From JBGTIS01 sp041745535 (GTDB lineage: Bacteria; Bacteroidota; Bacteroidia; Cytophagales; Cyclobacteriaceae): 55,255 nucleotides of DNA. The stretch lies in assembly GCA_041745535.1 (NCBI GenBank), contig JBGTIS010000149.1:1-55255 (forward strand), read 5' to 3'. The position numbers and the translations under genes are program-made. A model generated the notes under the pieces. It saw only the letters and a list, made by a program, of their open reading frames with translations. It searched no databases and was not told where the DNA came from. Below, in pieces: positions 7,593 through 16,990 of this stretch (positions within the stretch are counted from its first letter, which is position 1; each line of letters starts with the position of its first letter).

Positions 7593-8636
7593 TTAAATGT
7601 GTAAAGCGTTCAGAATTTTATCGGCATTAAAATTAGCGTCTGCCGAAGGGAAATACAGTTCAAAGGCCTCTTTCTGTAATTTGGTGGCATAAATGTAGTG
7701 AAAGAAATAATTGCCATCTTTGATTACATAATTTAAAATAAAAAAACGATACGCTTCCTTCATAAACCTGATCTCGGGTTCGGTAAGGGGAAAAACTTTG
7801 TGGTACGATTTCAGAAATAAGATAAAACGGTCTTCCATCAGCGGATCAACCATATAACTGAAAACCGTGCGGTCGCCTACATCGGAAACCACCCGGCTCA
7901 TAAAGTAAAAATCCATGATGCGCGAGCACATCCTGAACCAGTCGTAATCCCAGCGGGAATAGAGTTCAAAATTCTCGTCTACCGAGAAATTACCAATGTT
8001 CCAGTCAACGAACACAGGCAGGCTGTCAAACTTCTTGTAGCCGATCTTCTCCGTGTTGGTAAAAAATATTTCACACTGCTGTTTGATGGCTTTTTCGTTC
8101 AGGCTGTACAGCGGTTTGTCGGTTTCCATTTCCATAATATCCAGCAAATGAAAAATATCGGTTTCCAGTGTTTTAGACGAAGGTGGTAACACTTCCCCTA
8201 AGTCGTTACAGGCCAGATGAAAAAGCGCCAGTTGCTCCCCAAGTTTGGAGATCTGATTTTCGTTAAATCTTCTGGGGGGCTTTTTAAATACATCGATCAG
8301 ATTATAAAACACCACCCAGGCATCCAGAATTTCGTCTACATACCGGTAGGTATATAACTCGTTTTTTTTGGTAAGGGAACGGGCCAGGAAGCTCTCGAAA
8401 GGGGAATGGAGGTTGTGCGCAAGGCAGTTAATAATGTTATGGTCTTCTTTAAAGTGTTCGTACTTGCCAAAGTAAGACAATTTGGCAATGATAAAATCGC
8501 CATTCGCGAATTTTACCTTGAACACATGGTTGGTGGAAACTTTAGCGCTGATATCCTTAATTGATTTGATCACCTTTTTAGGATTATAATTTTCCCAGGC
8601 TTTTTCAATGATGCTAGTGAAATCGATAAACTTCAT
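7593..8636 (-). CDS. kinase-fold protein, aminoglycoside-phosphotransferase/CHK-like (347 aa)
   Basis: The N-terminal lobe has beta strands ending in a probable ATP-lysine strand (GDFIIAKLSYFGK). The C-terminal lobe has LGEQLALFHLACND and the key VFVDWNIGNFSVD, in the place of the catalytic HGDxxxxN loop (Asp and Asn retained, the HG replaced), followed by SRWDYDWF, the metal-binding DW-E/D motif. This suggests small-molecule phosphorylation rather than protein kinase activity. It sits directly upstream of a HAD phosphatase on the same strand, which hints at a phosphorylation/dephosphorylation pair on one metabolite. The HG-to-VFV change in the catalytic loop is unusual and makes activity uncertain. 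Confidence 0.75.
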   Translation of the reverse strand: MKFIDFTSIIEKAWENYNPKKVIKSIKDISAKVSTNHVFKVKFANGDFIIAKLSYFGKYEHFKEDHNIINCLAHNLHSPFESFLARSLTKKNELYTYRYVDEILDAWVVFYNLIDVFKKPPRRFNENQISKLGEQLALFHLACNDLGEVLPPSSKTLETDIFHLLDIMEMETDKPLYSLNEKAIKQQCEIFFTNTEKIGYKKFDSLPVFVDWNIGNFSVDENFELYSRWDYDWFRMCSRIMDFYFMSRVVSDVGDRTVFSYMVDPLMEDRFILFLKSYHKVFPLTEPEIRFMKEAYRFFILNYVIKDGNYFFHYIYATKLQKEAFELYFPSADANFNADKILNALHI

Positions 8637-8902
8637 TTTCAGATATTTTAAAAAAATATTGGTTAATGTGGGTTGTTGTAATTTAAAACAATTCTTCTGA
8701 TAATTTACAAAGCAAAAAGAGTAGCAATCTTATAGTTTCGGATGAATATATTTTTAAAACAGAAAAATGGGGGAGGGAAGGGGCCGGGTTCAGGGTGTTT
8801 ACCAATGAGCAAAAAATAAACCTGTACATATAAATGACAGGTCTATTTAGTTAAAACGCTAACCTAATTAATGTCTGCTAATCCCGAAGGGATTGTATGT
8901 AA

Positions 8903-11254
8903 TCAAAAAGTATAACTCAGGTTTACCAGTGCTATTCTGCTTTCTCTTTTATACTCGAAACTTTGTCTGAAGTTGGTGCCGAAATTTTCACCGGCAAACC
9001 GCTGTGTGTTGAACACATCACGTACGGTAAGGGTAAGGCTGGCTTTGTCTTTGAAAAAAGAACGCTGTACACTCATATCCATAGAATACCGGGCTAAATC
9101 GCGTCCCTGCGCTTCAATTTCAGGGGCTTCATACTTACCGGTAAGCTGCAGGTCGATTTCATAGGGCAGATTAAAATCAGTAGTCATTTTCGCGTTCCAT
9201 GAGATGCCTTTGTTAGAATAGCCGCTATCCAGATTGGAACCATCCACTTCGGTTTGAAACAAAGAATAACTGGCATTGAAACTCCACCAGGGGAATAGCT
9301 GGGTAGAATTAATAATTTCCAATCCGTACGTTACGCTGGTGTTCAGGTTGGTAGGCTGCCGATACGAAATCCCATTTTCCACACTCACAATGTAGTCTAC
9401 CTGCCCATTTACGTGGCGGTAAAACAGGTTGGAAGTAATATCCGCCTTTTTAAATTTCACCATATGCCCCAGTTCAAAGGAATTGATAAATTCAGGCTGC
9501 AGATTGGGGTTACCAATTCTCACATTCAACGAATCGGAGATATCAGGAAATGGATTCAGGTGCCGTGATCCGGGGCGGTCGATTCGGCGGCTATAGGTAA
9601 ATTTAACAGCATTCAGGTCGTCCAGATGATACTGCGATTGCACACTGGGAAACAGATTGAGGTAATTTTGTTCGTTCAATTCGCTGGTATTGTACAACCG
9701 GGTATCTACCATCGTTTGTTCCAGCCGGGTACCGCCCGATATTTCAAATTTGTTAAAAGTGTGCGAATAAATTAAGTAAGCGGCATGGATCTGATCTTTG
9801 TAAATAAAACGATTACTCACATTTTCCTGGTTGGTCCATGCACCGGATTGCTGATTCAGCACCTCATAGGTGTAATCATTGTCCAGCTTACGGAAAGTAG
9901 ATTTATAACCGGCCTCAAATTTACCATTACCCAGCGGATGCACATAGTCGGCCTGAAGAATCAGGTTTTCATTGTTTTCATCATTGTTCGATCTTTCCAT
10001 ACCCGTGGGGTCCGACTCGCCGGGTAAGGCAGCTCCTGAATACACATTAATATTCTGATTTTCCAGCTGATCGCGAAACGAATGGGTAATGAGCGCACGA
10101 AATTCTTTACCCGAATCATCGTTAAAAAGCCGCTCATAAATCAGGGCATTGTCCAGCGAATAATTGTCTTCTGTTTCGGTATTGAGCCGGGTATATTTTA
10201 GCAGCAGGTCTTCGGTTCTGGTATCAAATAATTCGGTGGATACGGCTTCGGAGTCCGTTTCGTCTTCCATGTTAAAGGCGCCCTCGTAGCTCAGTTTATT
10301 TTTTCCGAAAAAGAAATCGGTACCAAAGCTAATGGTATGTTCCAGGTCGTTTCGTTCCTGCTCGCCTTCCTGCTCGAGTCTCTGAAAGTTGTCAAAAGTT
10401 TCGCGGATGGTCGACGAACTGCCCACCCTGGGCCAGCGGCGAATGCTGTAACCGCCGTATATGTTAAAATTATCAGAGCGGTGGCCCAGGTTTAACGAAC
10501 CATTCGCCCTAAGGCGCGTACCAACGGTAGTTTCCACCTTTCCGGATGTACCCTGATTGGCTCCCTTTTTCAACTGAATATTAATGACGCCACCGGCACC
10601 CTGCGCATCGTATTTGGCATTCGGATTATTGACGATTTTAATATTTTTGATCATGCTGGCGGGTAATTGCTCCAGATCGGAAGCCAGTACCGAGTTACGG
10701 CCATCAATCAGAATATTGGTGCCACTGCTACCCCTGAGGCTTACGGTGCCGTCGTCGCTCACATTTACGGATGGAGAATTCCTAAGCACATCGAGCAAAC
10801 TACCACCTACATTCGATAAGGTTTGGTCGGGGCGAATGTTCAAACCTTCCATGTCAGTGGAAACCGGCCGCCGTATTGCCTGACTTTTCACCACCACTTC
10901 GTCCAGTTGTTTGGTAGAAGGCAGCAGCGAAACCTGACCCAGGTTTTTGTTTTTTGTAGTTACTTCAACGCCGCTGATTCTTTTGCTTTCGTATCCTACA
11001 AATACGATTTCCACATCATATTTCCCTTGTTTGAGGTCAAATTTGAACTGACCGTTATCTTCGGTGGTAGCGCCCGTAATAGGCGTGGTGCCTCCTGGTG
11101 GATAAACCGCTACCTGTGCGAACGACACCGGATTCTGATTACTTTCGTCAATCACTTTTCCCGCAAGCTGGTAAGTAGACTGGCCCATAGCCGGATAAAG
11201 CTGGGCTATAAAAAAAATGATAGAAATGATACTAATATAAAAATAGGGATGCAT
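8903..11254 (-). CDS. TonB-dependent outer-membrane receptor with carboxypeptidase-regulatory-like N-domain (783 aa)
   Basis: A signal peptide (IIFFIAQLYPAMGQ) is followed by a CarboxypepD_reg-like domain (about 30-110: GKVIDESNQNPVSFAQV ... FVGYESKRI), a plug domain (about 125-230: DEVVVKSQAIRRP ... NIKIVNNPNAKYDAQGAGGVINI) and a long beta-barrel of the OMP_b-brl_3 type, ending in LVNLSYTF. It would move a ligand across the outer membrane using TonB energy. No SusD partner or sigma/anti-sigma pair is adjacent, so the substrate (siderophore, peptide or glycan) is unknown. The preceding 457 bp (11255-11711) are non-coding and presumably hold its promoter. Confidence 0.92.
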   Translation of the reverse strand: MHPYFYISIISIIFFIAQLYPAMGQSTYQLAGKVIDESNQNPVSFAQVAVYPPGGTTPITGATTEDNGQFKFDLKQGKYDVEIVFVGYESKRISGVEVTTKNKNLGQVSLLPSTKQLDEVVVKSQAIRRPVSTDMEGLNIRPDQTLSNVGGSLLDVLRNSPSVNVSDDGTVSLRGSSGTNILIDGRNSVLASDLEQLPASMIKNIKIVNNPNAKYDAQGAGGVINIQLKKGANQGTSGKVETTVGTRLRANGSLNLGHRSDNFNIYGGYSIRRWPRVGSSSTIRETFDNFQRLEQEGEQERNDLEHTISFGTDFFFGKNKLSYEGAFNMEDETDSEAVSTELFDTRTEDLLLKYTRLNTETEDNYSLDNALIYERLFNDDSGKEFRALITHSFRDQLENQNINVYSGAALPGESDPTGMERSNNDENNENLILQADYVHPLGNGKFEAGYKSTFRKLDNDYTYEVLNQQSGAWTNQENVSNRFIYKDQIHAAYLIYSHTFNKFEISGGTRLEQTMVDTRLYNTSELNEQNYLNLFPSVQSQYHLDDLNAVKFTYSRRIDRPGSRHLNPFPDISDSLNVRIGNPNLQPEFINSFELGHMVKFKKADITSNLFYRHVNGQVDYIVSVENGISYRQPTNLNTSVTYGLEIINSTQLFPWWSFNASYSLFQTEVDGSNLDSGYSNKGISWNAKMTTDFNLPYEIDLQLTGKYEAPEIEAQGRDLARYSMDMSVQRSFFKDKASLTLTVRDVFNTQRFAGENFGTNFRQSFEYKRESRIALVNLSYTF

Positions 11255-11711
11255 GGTAGTTTTTTTTCTTGTTGAATAAGATTAATGAATAATGACCGAA
11301 TTTTCCAAAACAGAGATTTAACCAGTTGTTAAAATACGTCCTGATCTGGCAGAATTTATCAACTAACTGAGAATCAATTTTATGGATACTGATCGTGCGG
11401 TCGCCTTACTATTAATTTAACCCTATTGATCGAGGTTATGTTTAGGTGTTGGTAGAATGACAGCCCTGTTTATAGATTATTCGTCCGATTTGTAGATTAT
11501 TGGGGTGCGGCATTACATTTCCGCCCTATAAACAGCGGTTTTTGGGAGTATTTTCTTATATATCCCCAACAGGCGTACTTGCTGAAGCACTTTAGAATAA
11601 TGGAGGTGGAAAAAACGAGGTTTATAAAACCAGTATTAACTGGTTCATTCAGAAAAAAATGTACTGAAGCACTGAACAGTGAGGAAAAATAGATCAGACT
11701 GGCTGATGCGG
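11255..11711. other. non-coding region upstream of the TonB-dependent receptor
   Basis: No gene is visible. Two partial palindromes stand out: TTAACCAGTTGTTAA at about 11318-11332 and AACCAGT-ATTA-ACTGGTT at 11628-11645. Both share AACCAGT and could be operator sites, though this is only a pattern observation. No TAnnTTTG promoter was found reading towards the receptor. Confidence 0.4.
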
Positions 11712-12428
11712 TTACTCAAACAACAAATACAAAGTAACGGTATTGGTATTAGCGCTTTTTAGTCCTTCCAGGTACCGGCTGTCCGCATCGCCTAAAATAT
11801 TCGTGATACCCCGTGAATACCTGATTTCAGGTGAAAACTTAAACAACTGGAAATACATATCCAGTCCGAAACCAACCTGCACACTCAAATTGGTTTTACT
11901 GATTACCACCCGGTTTCTGGGGTCATCGTCATTCTTTTTGCCGGTGGCATCGATGCCTGGCTCTACGCCGCCCACCAGGTACATCCCCAGGTTATCCCTT
12001 CTTACCGATTTGTATTTGAACAATATCGGAACCTCTACAAAGGTACTTTCAACCGTTTGTTTATCTACCATGCTCTGGCCCTGGCTAATGATGTTGTAGT
12101 CTATTTGATGCTGATAAAAAACCACTTCCGGGGTTATCCGAAAATCAAGGTACTGGGCTAACCGCACATTGGCAATCAGGCCGAGTGAAAAACCAAAATT
12201 ATTAACCGGCATAATAGAATGCAGGGAATCCATTTCCAGAAACTGGTCAGAATACTGAATGCGGAACGAGGAAGTATGCAAACCAACCAGGAAACCATAA
12301 TGCAACCAGCGATCGTCGTAATCGGGCAAATTGTCAGAAGTATTTCGCTGGGAAAAAGCTTTTGGAGCCAATAATACCAGCAGCAATAACGAAACTAGTA
12401 TTATTTTTTTCCGGTGTAAATGGAGCAT
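11712..12428 (-). CDS. porT: PorT-family outer-membrane protein of the type IX secretion system
   Basis: The 238-residue protein has a signal peptide (KKIILVSLLLLVLLAPKAFS) and a compact outer-membrane barrel: GFLVGLHTSSFRI, NNFGFSLGLIANVRL, an EVPILFKYKS strand, and a final aromatic strand. Length and the position directly behind the menaquinone methyltransferase gene are those of PorT in Bacteroidota, a T9SS component. Its first codons overlap the ubiE end by 28 bp in another frame (12401-12428), so it should be translated from the ubiE transcript. Other PorT-like barrels exist, but the ubiE linkage makes the call strong. Confidence 0.82.
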   Translation of the reverse strand: MLHLHRKKIILVSLLLLVLLAPKAFSQRNTSDNLPDYDDRWLHYGFLVGLHTSSFRIQYSDQFLEMDSLHSIMPVNNFGFSLGLIANVRLAQYLDFRITPEVVFYQHQIDYNIISQGQSMVDKQTVESTFVEVPILFKYKSVRRDNLGMYLVGGVEPGIDATGKKNDDDPRNRVVISKTNLSVQVGFGLDMYFQLFKFSPEIRYSRGITNILGDADSRYLEGLKSANTNTVTLYLLFE

Positions 12429-13123
12429 ATGCCGAATGTAAGAGTTTTACTGGTTGTTTGATGATATCCTACTTTATTAAGAATGTTCAGAAATTTATCC
12501 CCATCTGGAAAAGCCTGAACCGATTCTGGCAGATAAGAATAGGCTGCCTGGTCTTTTGAAATAATCTTGCCGATAACAGGAAGAATTGATTTAAAATAGA
12601 AATTATACAATTGCTTCAAAGGAAACATCTTGGGTTTGGAAAACTCTACAATTACGGCTTTACCACCTGGTTTCATTACGCGCAACATATCTTCCAGCCC
12701 TTTTTCAAGATTTTCAAAGTTCCTTACTCCAAAAGCAACGATTACGGCATCGAATTTATTATTGGAAAAAGGTAATTTTTCCGAATCACCTGTTTGTAAC
12801 TGAATAAGATGATCCAGGTTTTTCTTCCGTATTTTCTTTCTGCCCACCTCCAGCATGCCTTCTGAGATATCAACACCGATTACTTTTTCAGGCTTTAAGG
12901 CCAGGGCTTCGATGGCAAAATCGCCGGTACCAGTAGCAATATCCAGAATAGTTTTGGGGTGATTGGCTTTTAGCAGTTGAATGGCTTTCTTGCGCCAGTA
13001 AATATCGACACCCAGGCTCAGAAAATGGTTGAGGAAATCGTAGCTTTTGCTGATGTTATCGAACATCGTGGCAACCTGCGCTTTTTTTCCGGAAGTTTGG
13101 TTTTTATAAGGAACTACAGTCAT
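12401..13123 (-). CDS. ubiE: demethylmenaquinone methyltransferase (UbiE/MenG)
   Basis: A class I SAM-methyltransferase with TILDIATGTGDFAIEA as SAM motif I, VIGVDISEGMLEVG, LPFSNNKFDAVIVAFGVRN and MLRVMKPGGKAVIVEF, characteristic of UbiE/MenG, which methylates demethylmenaquinone in the last step of menaquinone synthesis. The N-terminal FDNISKSYDFLNHFLSLGVD is diagnostic. I choose ATG at 13121-13123 rather than TTG at 13132 because a TATCTTTG -7 box covers that upstream codon. Product is 240 residues, normal for the family. porT follows with overlap. Confidence 0.95.
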   Translation of the reverse strand: MTVVPYKNQTSGKKAQVATMFDNISKSYDFLNHFLSLGVDIYWRKKAIQLLKANHPKTILDIATGTGDFAIEALALKPEKVIGVDISEGMLEVGRKKIRKKNLDHLIQLQTGDSEKLPFSNNKFDAVIVAFGVRNFENLEKGLEDMLRVMKPGGKAVIVEFSKPKMFPLKQLYNFYFKSILPVIGKIISKDQAAYSYLPESVQAFPDGDKFLNILNKVGYHQTTSKTLTFGICSIYTGKK

Positions 13124-13129
13124 GGGTGG

Positions 13130-13161
13130 CAAAGATAAACGGATTTCAACAAAACTTACAA
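13130..13161 (-). promoter_or_regulatory. promoter of ubiE-porT (Bacteroidota type)
   Basis: On the minus strand TATCTTTG (complement of 13130-13137) fits the TAnnTTTG -7 box, with TTG (13159-13161) 21 bases upstream as the -33 element. Transcription would start at about 13123, so the mRNA may be nearly leaderless. Confidence 0.6.
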
Positions 13162-13341
13162 GTAATTAAACTTCCTGCCTCACATTAAACAGAGAGAATT
13201 ACTGATTGTTATTCGCTATTACATGTGTAAATCCTTTTTACCAGCGAAGGAAGAGTTTTTTATTACCCGGGGACGATAAATATTATCGGAAAGGTTAAAA
13301 AATGAAAATTTACGGAACAAAATCCGAAATTATTTAAAATG

Positions 13342-15438
13342 CTATTGACTGACTGCCTGTTTGGTCTCCAGAATTCTGAGTTCTACCCTGCGATTTAATT
13401 CTCTGCCCTCTTTTTCGTCGTCATTAGAAGCCAAAGGTTTTTCTTCGCCATATCCTTTGGCCGACACTTTAGCGGGGTCGATACCTTCTTTAATAAGGAA
13501 ATCTACCACCGCCTGTGCCCGTTTTCGCGACAAGCTTTTATTATATGTGCTGGGTCCTACATTGTCCGTATGTCCGGCAATTTCCACAATTGTTTCGCCG
13601 TTACTGGCCAGAAATGCTTTCAGGATATTCAATTCCTGATAAGAGTTTTCGGTAAGGGTAGCAGAGTTAAAATTAAAGTAAACAAATTCAAGCACTTTGC
13701 TGTAATTGGCAATAATTTTATTTAGTTCTACCTTCCTATGAAATTCAGCTTTTACGGTGGTAGCCGCAGGAATACCTATTTTAAGATTTTTATATACATA
13801 ACCGGTTTTTTCTATAGAAAGGGTATAATCCAGGTCTTCTTTATTAATAAAATTGAACGCGAAAATGCCCGGTTCAACTACTTTAGGCTCAATTTTTTCG
13901 TTATTGGCTAAACTTTTTAAAGTTACTTTGGCGTCGATTAAGTTACCGGTTCCGCCCTCTTCTACTTTTAGCAGTAATTCAACAGGCTGCAGATTCGCTG
14001 TAGGTTCTACCTTATTGATGGCCTTATTCGGATTATTATTCTCAATTGGTTTGGTTTCTTTCTTCCCTTCGATCTTCTCTGCGTTTTCTGCCAGATCCGG
14101 AATCTGAATCATATAAATATCTAAATAACCGGACCCGTTTTCCCTCACCGAAGCATAGTAACCCCTTTTGCCATCTTTGGTGCTTACAAAATAAATATCA
14201 TCATCTGAAGTGTTAATGGGGTACCCCAGGTTTTGTGGTTCGGTCCAGGTACCATCGGTGGCATTGAATTCCGATTTGAAAATATCATAACCGCCCATAC
14301 CTTTCCTGCCCCGGCTACTGAAAAATAGGGTTTTACCATCATAATCGATGAATGGACCGTCTTCATCGTAAGGGGTATTAATGGCATCGCCCAGGTTGCT
14401 TACCCGTGACCAGCTACCCTTACGGTCTTTTTCACATTTGTAAATATCGATACCACCATAACCACCAGGTCGGTCGCTGGAGAAAAAAAGCGTTTGTCCG
14501 TCCGGTGAAATGGAAACAGAGTTTTCAGAGTAGCTTGAGTTGATTACATCACTTAAAGGTTCAGGAGTTGACCAGGTATTGTCCGATTTCAGGTTAGATA
14601 CATAGATATCGCCCCGATTTTCATCGCGATAAATATACAATTGCTTGCCATCGGCGGAAAGTGCCAGGCTCGACTCAAAATACAGCGTATTAACTGATTC
14701 TCCAATGTTTTCTGCTTTCACCCATTCTCCATTTACTTTCCTGGCCACGAAAATATCTTCATAAGGGAAGTTATCAGAGAATACGTTTTCGTTCTGGTTA
14801 CCTTCCATTCGCCTGGAAGTAAAAATCATCATGGTTTCGTCAGGATTGAGGATGGGCGCGTAATCAGGTTTATCAGAATTAATTTGCTTGCCAATATTAA
14901 CGATAGAATATTGGGTGGGCGCGTTAACAAATTCGGCGCCATTTTCACACTCGTAAATGCGTCGTTTTACCTGGCTGGCGGGTATCCGGTCGCTGCCCCG
15001 GTAACCGGTTTCAGTTTCCAGCTTTTTCAGATAATTCTGATAATACTGAATGGCATTGTCAAATTCCAGATTATACTGATAAGCGCGGGCTATAGAGTAA
15101 AGAAGGTCAAATCTGTACTCCGGGTCCAGTTCATACACACGCAGAAAATAAGAAACGGCAGTGCCTTTATCAACGGTTTCTGTAATGGTTTTTCCAGCCA
15201 TGTAATTGGCCTTGATATTATCAGTGTCAGTATTTGCTGCCAGCACATACTGTTCTTTAGCTACATCGGGTGCTTTTTGCTGGAAATAAATTTCATCACC
15301 AATTTCTACCAAATCTCTGGCCAATTCCTTTGCCCCTTCGTCCTGGGCTGAAACCTGGTATACAGGACCTAAAAGTGGTAAAATAATGAAAAAAAGTGCA
15401 ATTTTAAAAAATTTGCTACCTGAATGTTCGAATATCAT
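13342..15438 (-). CDS. PorE-like TPR/PD40/OmpA protein of the T9SS
   Basis: In order: signal peptide (FFKIALFFIILPLLGPVYQVSA), TPR-like helices (about 20-140), several WD40-like PD40 beta-propeller repeats (MIFTSRRMEGN, LFFSSDRPGGYGGIDIYK, LFFSSRGRKGMGGYDIFK), a carboxypeptidase-regulatory-like sandwich (IDAKVTLKSL...) and a C-terminal OmpA peptidoglycan-binding domain (FNFNSATL, EIAGHTDNVGP, RELNRRVELRIL). This domain order is that of PorE, a periplasmic/outer-membrane T9SS lipoprotein-like protein that holds the machine to peptidoglycan. The start at 15438 (MIFEHSG) gives a better signal peptide than 15474. Paralogs of this architecture are common, so the exact name is not assigned. Confidence 0.85.
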   Translation of the reverse strand: MIFEHSGSKFFKIALFFIILPLLGPVYQVSAQDEGAKELARDLVEIGDEIYFQQKAPDVAKEQYVLAANTDTDNIKANYMAGKTITETVDKGTAVSYFLRVYELDPEYRFDLLYSIARAYQYNLEFDNAIQYYQNYLKKLETETGYRGSDRIPASQVKRRIYECENGAEFVNAPTQYSIVNIGKQINSDKPDYAPILNPDETMMIFTSRRMEGNQNENVFSDNFPYEDIFVARKVNGEWVKAENIGESVNTLYFESSLALSADGKQLYIYRDENRGDIYVSNLKSDNTWSTPEPLSDVINSSYSENSVSISPDGQTLFFSSDRPGGYGGIDIYKCEKDRKGSWSRVSNLGDAINTPYDEDGPFIDYDGKTLFFSSRGRKGMGGYDIFKSEFNATDGTWTEPQNLGYPINTSDDDIYFVSTKDGKRGYYASVRENGSGYLDIYMIQIPDLAENAEKIEGKKETKPIENNNPNKAINKVEPTANLQPVELLLKVEEGGTGNLIDAKVTLKSLANNEKIEPKVVEPGIFAFNFINKEDLDYTLSIEKTGYVYKNLKIGIPAATTVKAEFHRKVELNKIIANYSKVLEFVYFNFNSATLTENSYQELNILKAFLASNGETIVEIAGHTDNVGPSTYNKSLSRKRAQAVVDFLIKEGIDPAKVSAKGYGEEKPLASNDDEKEGRELNRRVELRILETKQAVSQ

Positions 15439-15808
15439 CCTTCTATATAATGTGATTACGGATATACCTGCCACGTATTAAATAATTAAAAAATTAGGTA
15501 TAACAGAGAACTAATGGCTTGTTTTTATAAAAATGTTTTTAGTTTTTCCATTATTCAAACTTTATGAATATCCAGGTCAATATCTGTTTTTATCCTTTTA
15601 AAATATTACACTGCACATATTTACAGGTAGTTGCTAATAAATATCAGAGAGAAAAAATTTGGTAAAAAACTTTTCAGCAGACAAGTATTTGATTTTGAGT
15701 TAAGATTTCTTCTTTAGAAGCCCAAAAAAATATGTTTTTAAAAAGATAATTAACCATAAGGACAGACAGCAATCTAAAGATTCAGTTGTTACAAATTATG
15801 GGATTAGT
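15439..15808. other. non-coding AT-rich spacer
   Basis: These bases separate the decayed minus-strand operon from the PorE-like gene. I see no gene, repeat or confident promoter in them. Confidence 0.5.
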
Positions 15809-16780
15809 TTACAGTATAAGAAACCCCACATCCAGGCTGATCATAAAAGCCTGCAGGCCATCACTTCTGCTGTAATTTCCATACCGTATGTCTATACTGC
15901 GGAAAAGGGTTGTTTTTTTAGACCAGGGTAAGCGAAAACGGCCTAATCCGTATAAGGGGGCATAATGCAATCCTAAACCCAGGTACTGGCTGCTGAGGGC
16001 TGAAAGGTCATAATCGGAAGTGTAGAATTTCTCATTCAGCTTATGCAGTTTGTACGGTTGAAAATACCGGGCTGCTGTTTGGGTATGAAACCGGTAAAAA
16101 GGATAGATGGTAAAAAATGTTCCCAACTTAACGGGCAGTTCCATATGGCCGGTGTGGGCCTGAATGCCAAAATCGTCCAGGTAAAACCGGTAAAATAACT
16201 GGGCAACCAAAAAATCAGCTACGAAGTAATTCAGCCGTAATCCTAATGGAAGTTTAAATCTGGAATTCGGTAAGGTTTCGTTTTTTACCGCTTCATCATC
16301 CTGAAAGTAAACCCGATGAAAAGTAGTAGCCAACAAGCCTCTCTGCCACACAAATTCACCTGTGAATGATGCCTGCGACCTTTTGTTGATTACCTGGGCA
16401 TAGGTAGTTGAAAAATTATAAGTTTGTCGTTTGTCCTGGGTAGGTACCGCATCGGGTGTTCGCCGAAGTTCTACCTGCAAATAAGGAATGATCAGATCAA
16501 ACAAAGCAGTGACGCTAAAATTGAGTGCCCGATTGCCATTTTCAGACCGGAAGCCCCATTGTCCGCCCAGGTTGGTAGACATATAATCAGATTCCACCGA
16601 ACCGCCTGCCGAAAAACCCCAGGTTTTGGTATTGGCCGGGTTATTTTTTGAATAGTCCAGATTAAAATACCCATGAAAATCGCTGCTCGAGGCGGAGGAA
16701 ACTCTAAAATCTATTCGGTCGGTAGAAGCGGAGGAATAGTGACTGAACCCGGTATTAATGGCAGATACTGGATAGCCTGC
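15809..16780 (-). pseudogene. DUF3570 outer-membrane protein, 5'-truncated
   Basis: The frame is open from 16780 down to 15809, with no ATG near its beginning (a GTG at 16597 is the first start-like codon). The translated part shows the DUF3570 pattern: NTGFSHYSSASTDRIDF, SSASSSDFHGYFNLDYS, SAGGSVESDYMS, then alternating barrel strands and a terminal SLDVGFLIL. Family members begin with a signal peptide and another 60-100 residues that are missing here. A TAG stop at 16781-16783 separates it, in the same frame, from the fragment upstream. I take it as a decayed gene. Confidence 0.75.
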
Positions 16781-16978
16781 CTACCCAAAGGCTAAGTAGC
16801 TATTCAGCAACAGCACAATTACGAGCTTAAAAAAAAGGGGTTTATGGCTCTGCGCCGACTGTTGGAGCGCTTCATCAAAATTGCGCGCCCAATGGGCCGA
16901 AAGGGGAAGAAAAACGTGGCTCCAACCAGTTTGCGGCATACACAAAAAAATAAAAATCAGAATAGTAGATTTTCTCAT
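16781..16978 (-). pseudogene. thioredoxin-like N-terminal fragment fused in frame to DUF3570 remnant
   Basis: It starts with a signal peptide (MRKSTILIFIFLCMPQTGWS) and HWARNFDEALQQSAQSHKPLFF, which resembles the start of the secreted thioredoxin-like proteins that accompany DUF3570 genes. The CxxC active site that should follow is gone. Instead the frame continues as KLVIVLLLNSYLAFG, itself like a DUF3570 signal peptide, and stops; the DUF3570 body continues in the same frame right after the stop. An eight-A run (16829-16836) lies at the apparent joint. It suggests one or more deletions of the intervening genes. Confidence 0.6.
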
Positions 16979-16990
16979 GAAACAATGGTT

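Noticed and set aside
14884..15351. Long plus-strand open frame
   Set aside because: It lies inside the PorE-like gene on the opposite strand and has no plausible protein pattern.
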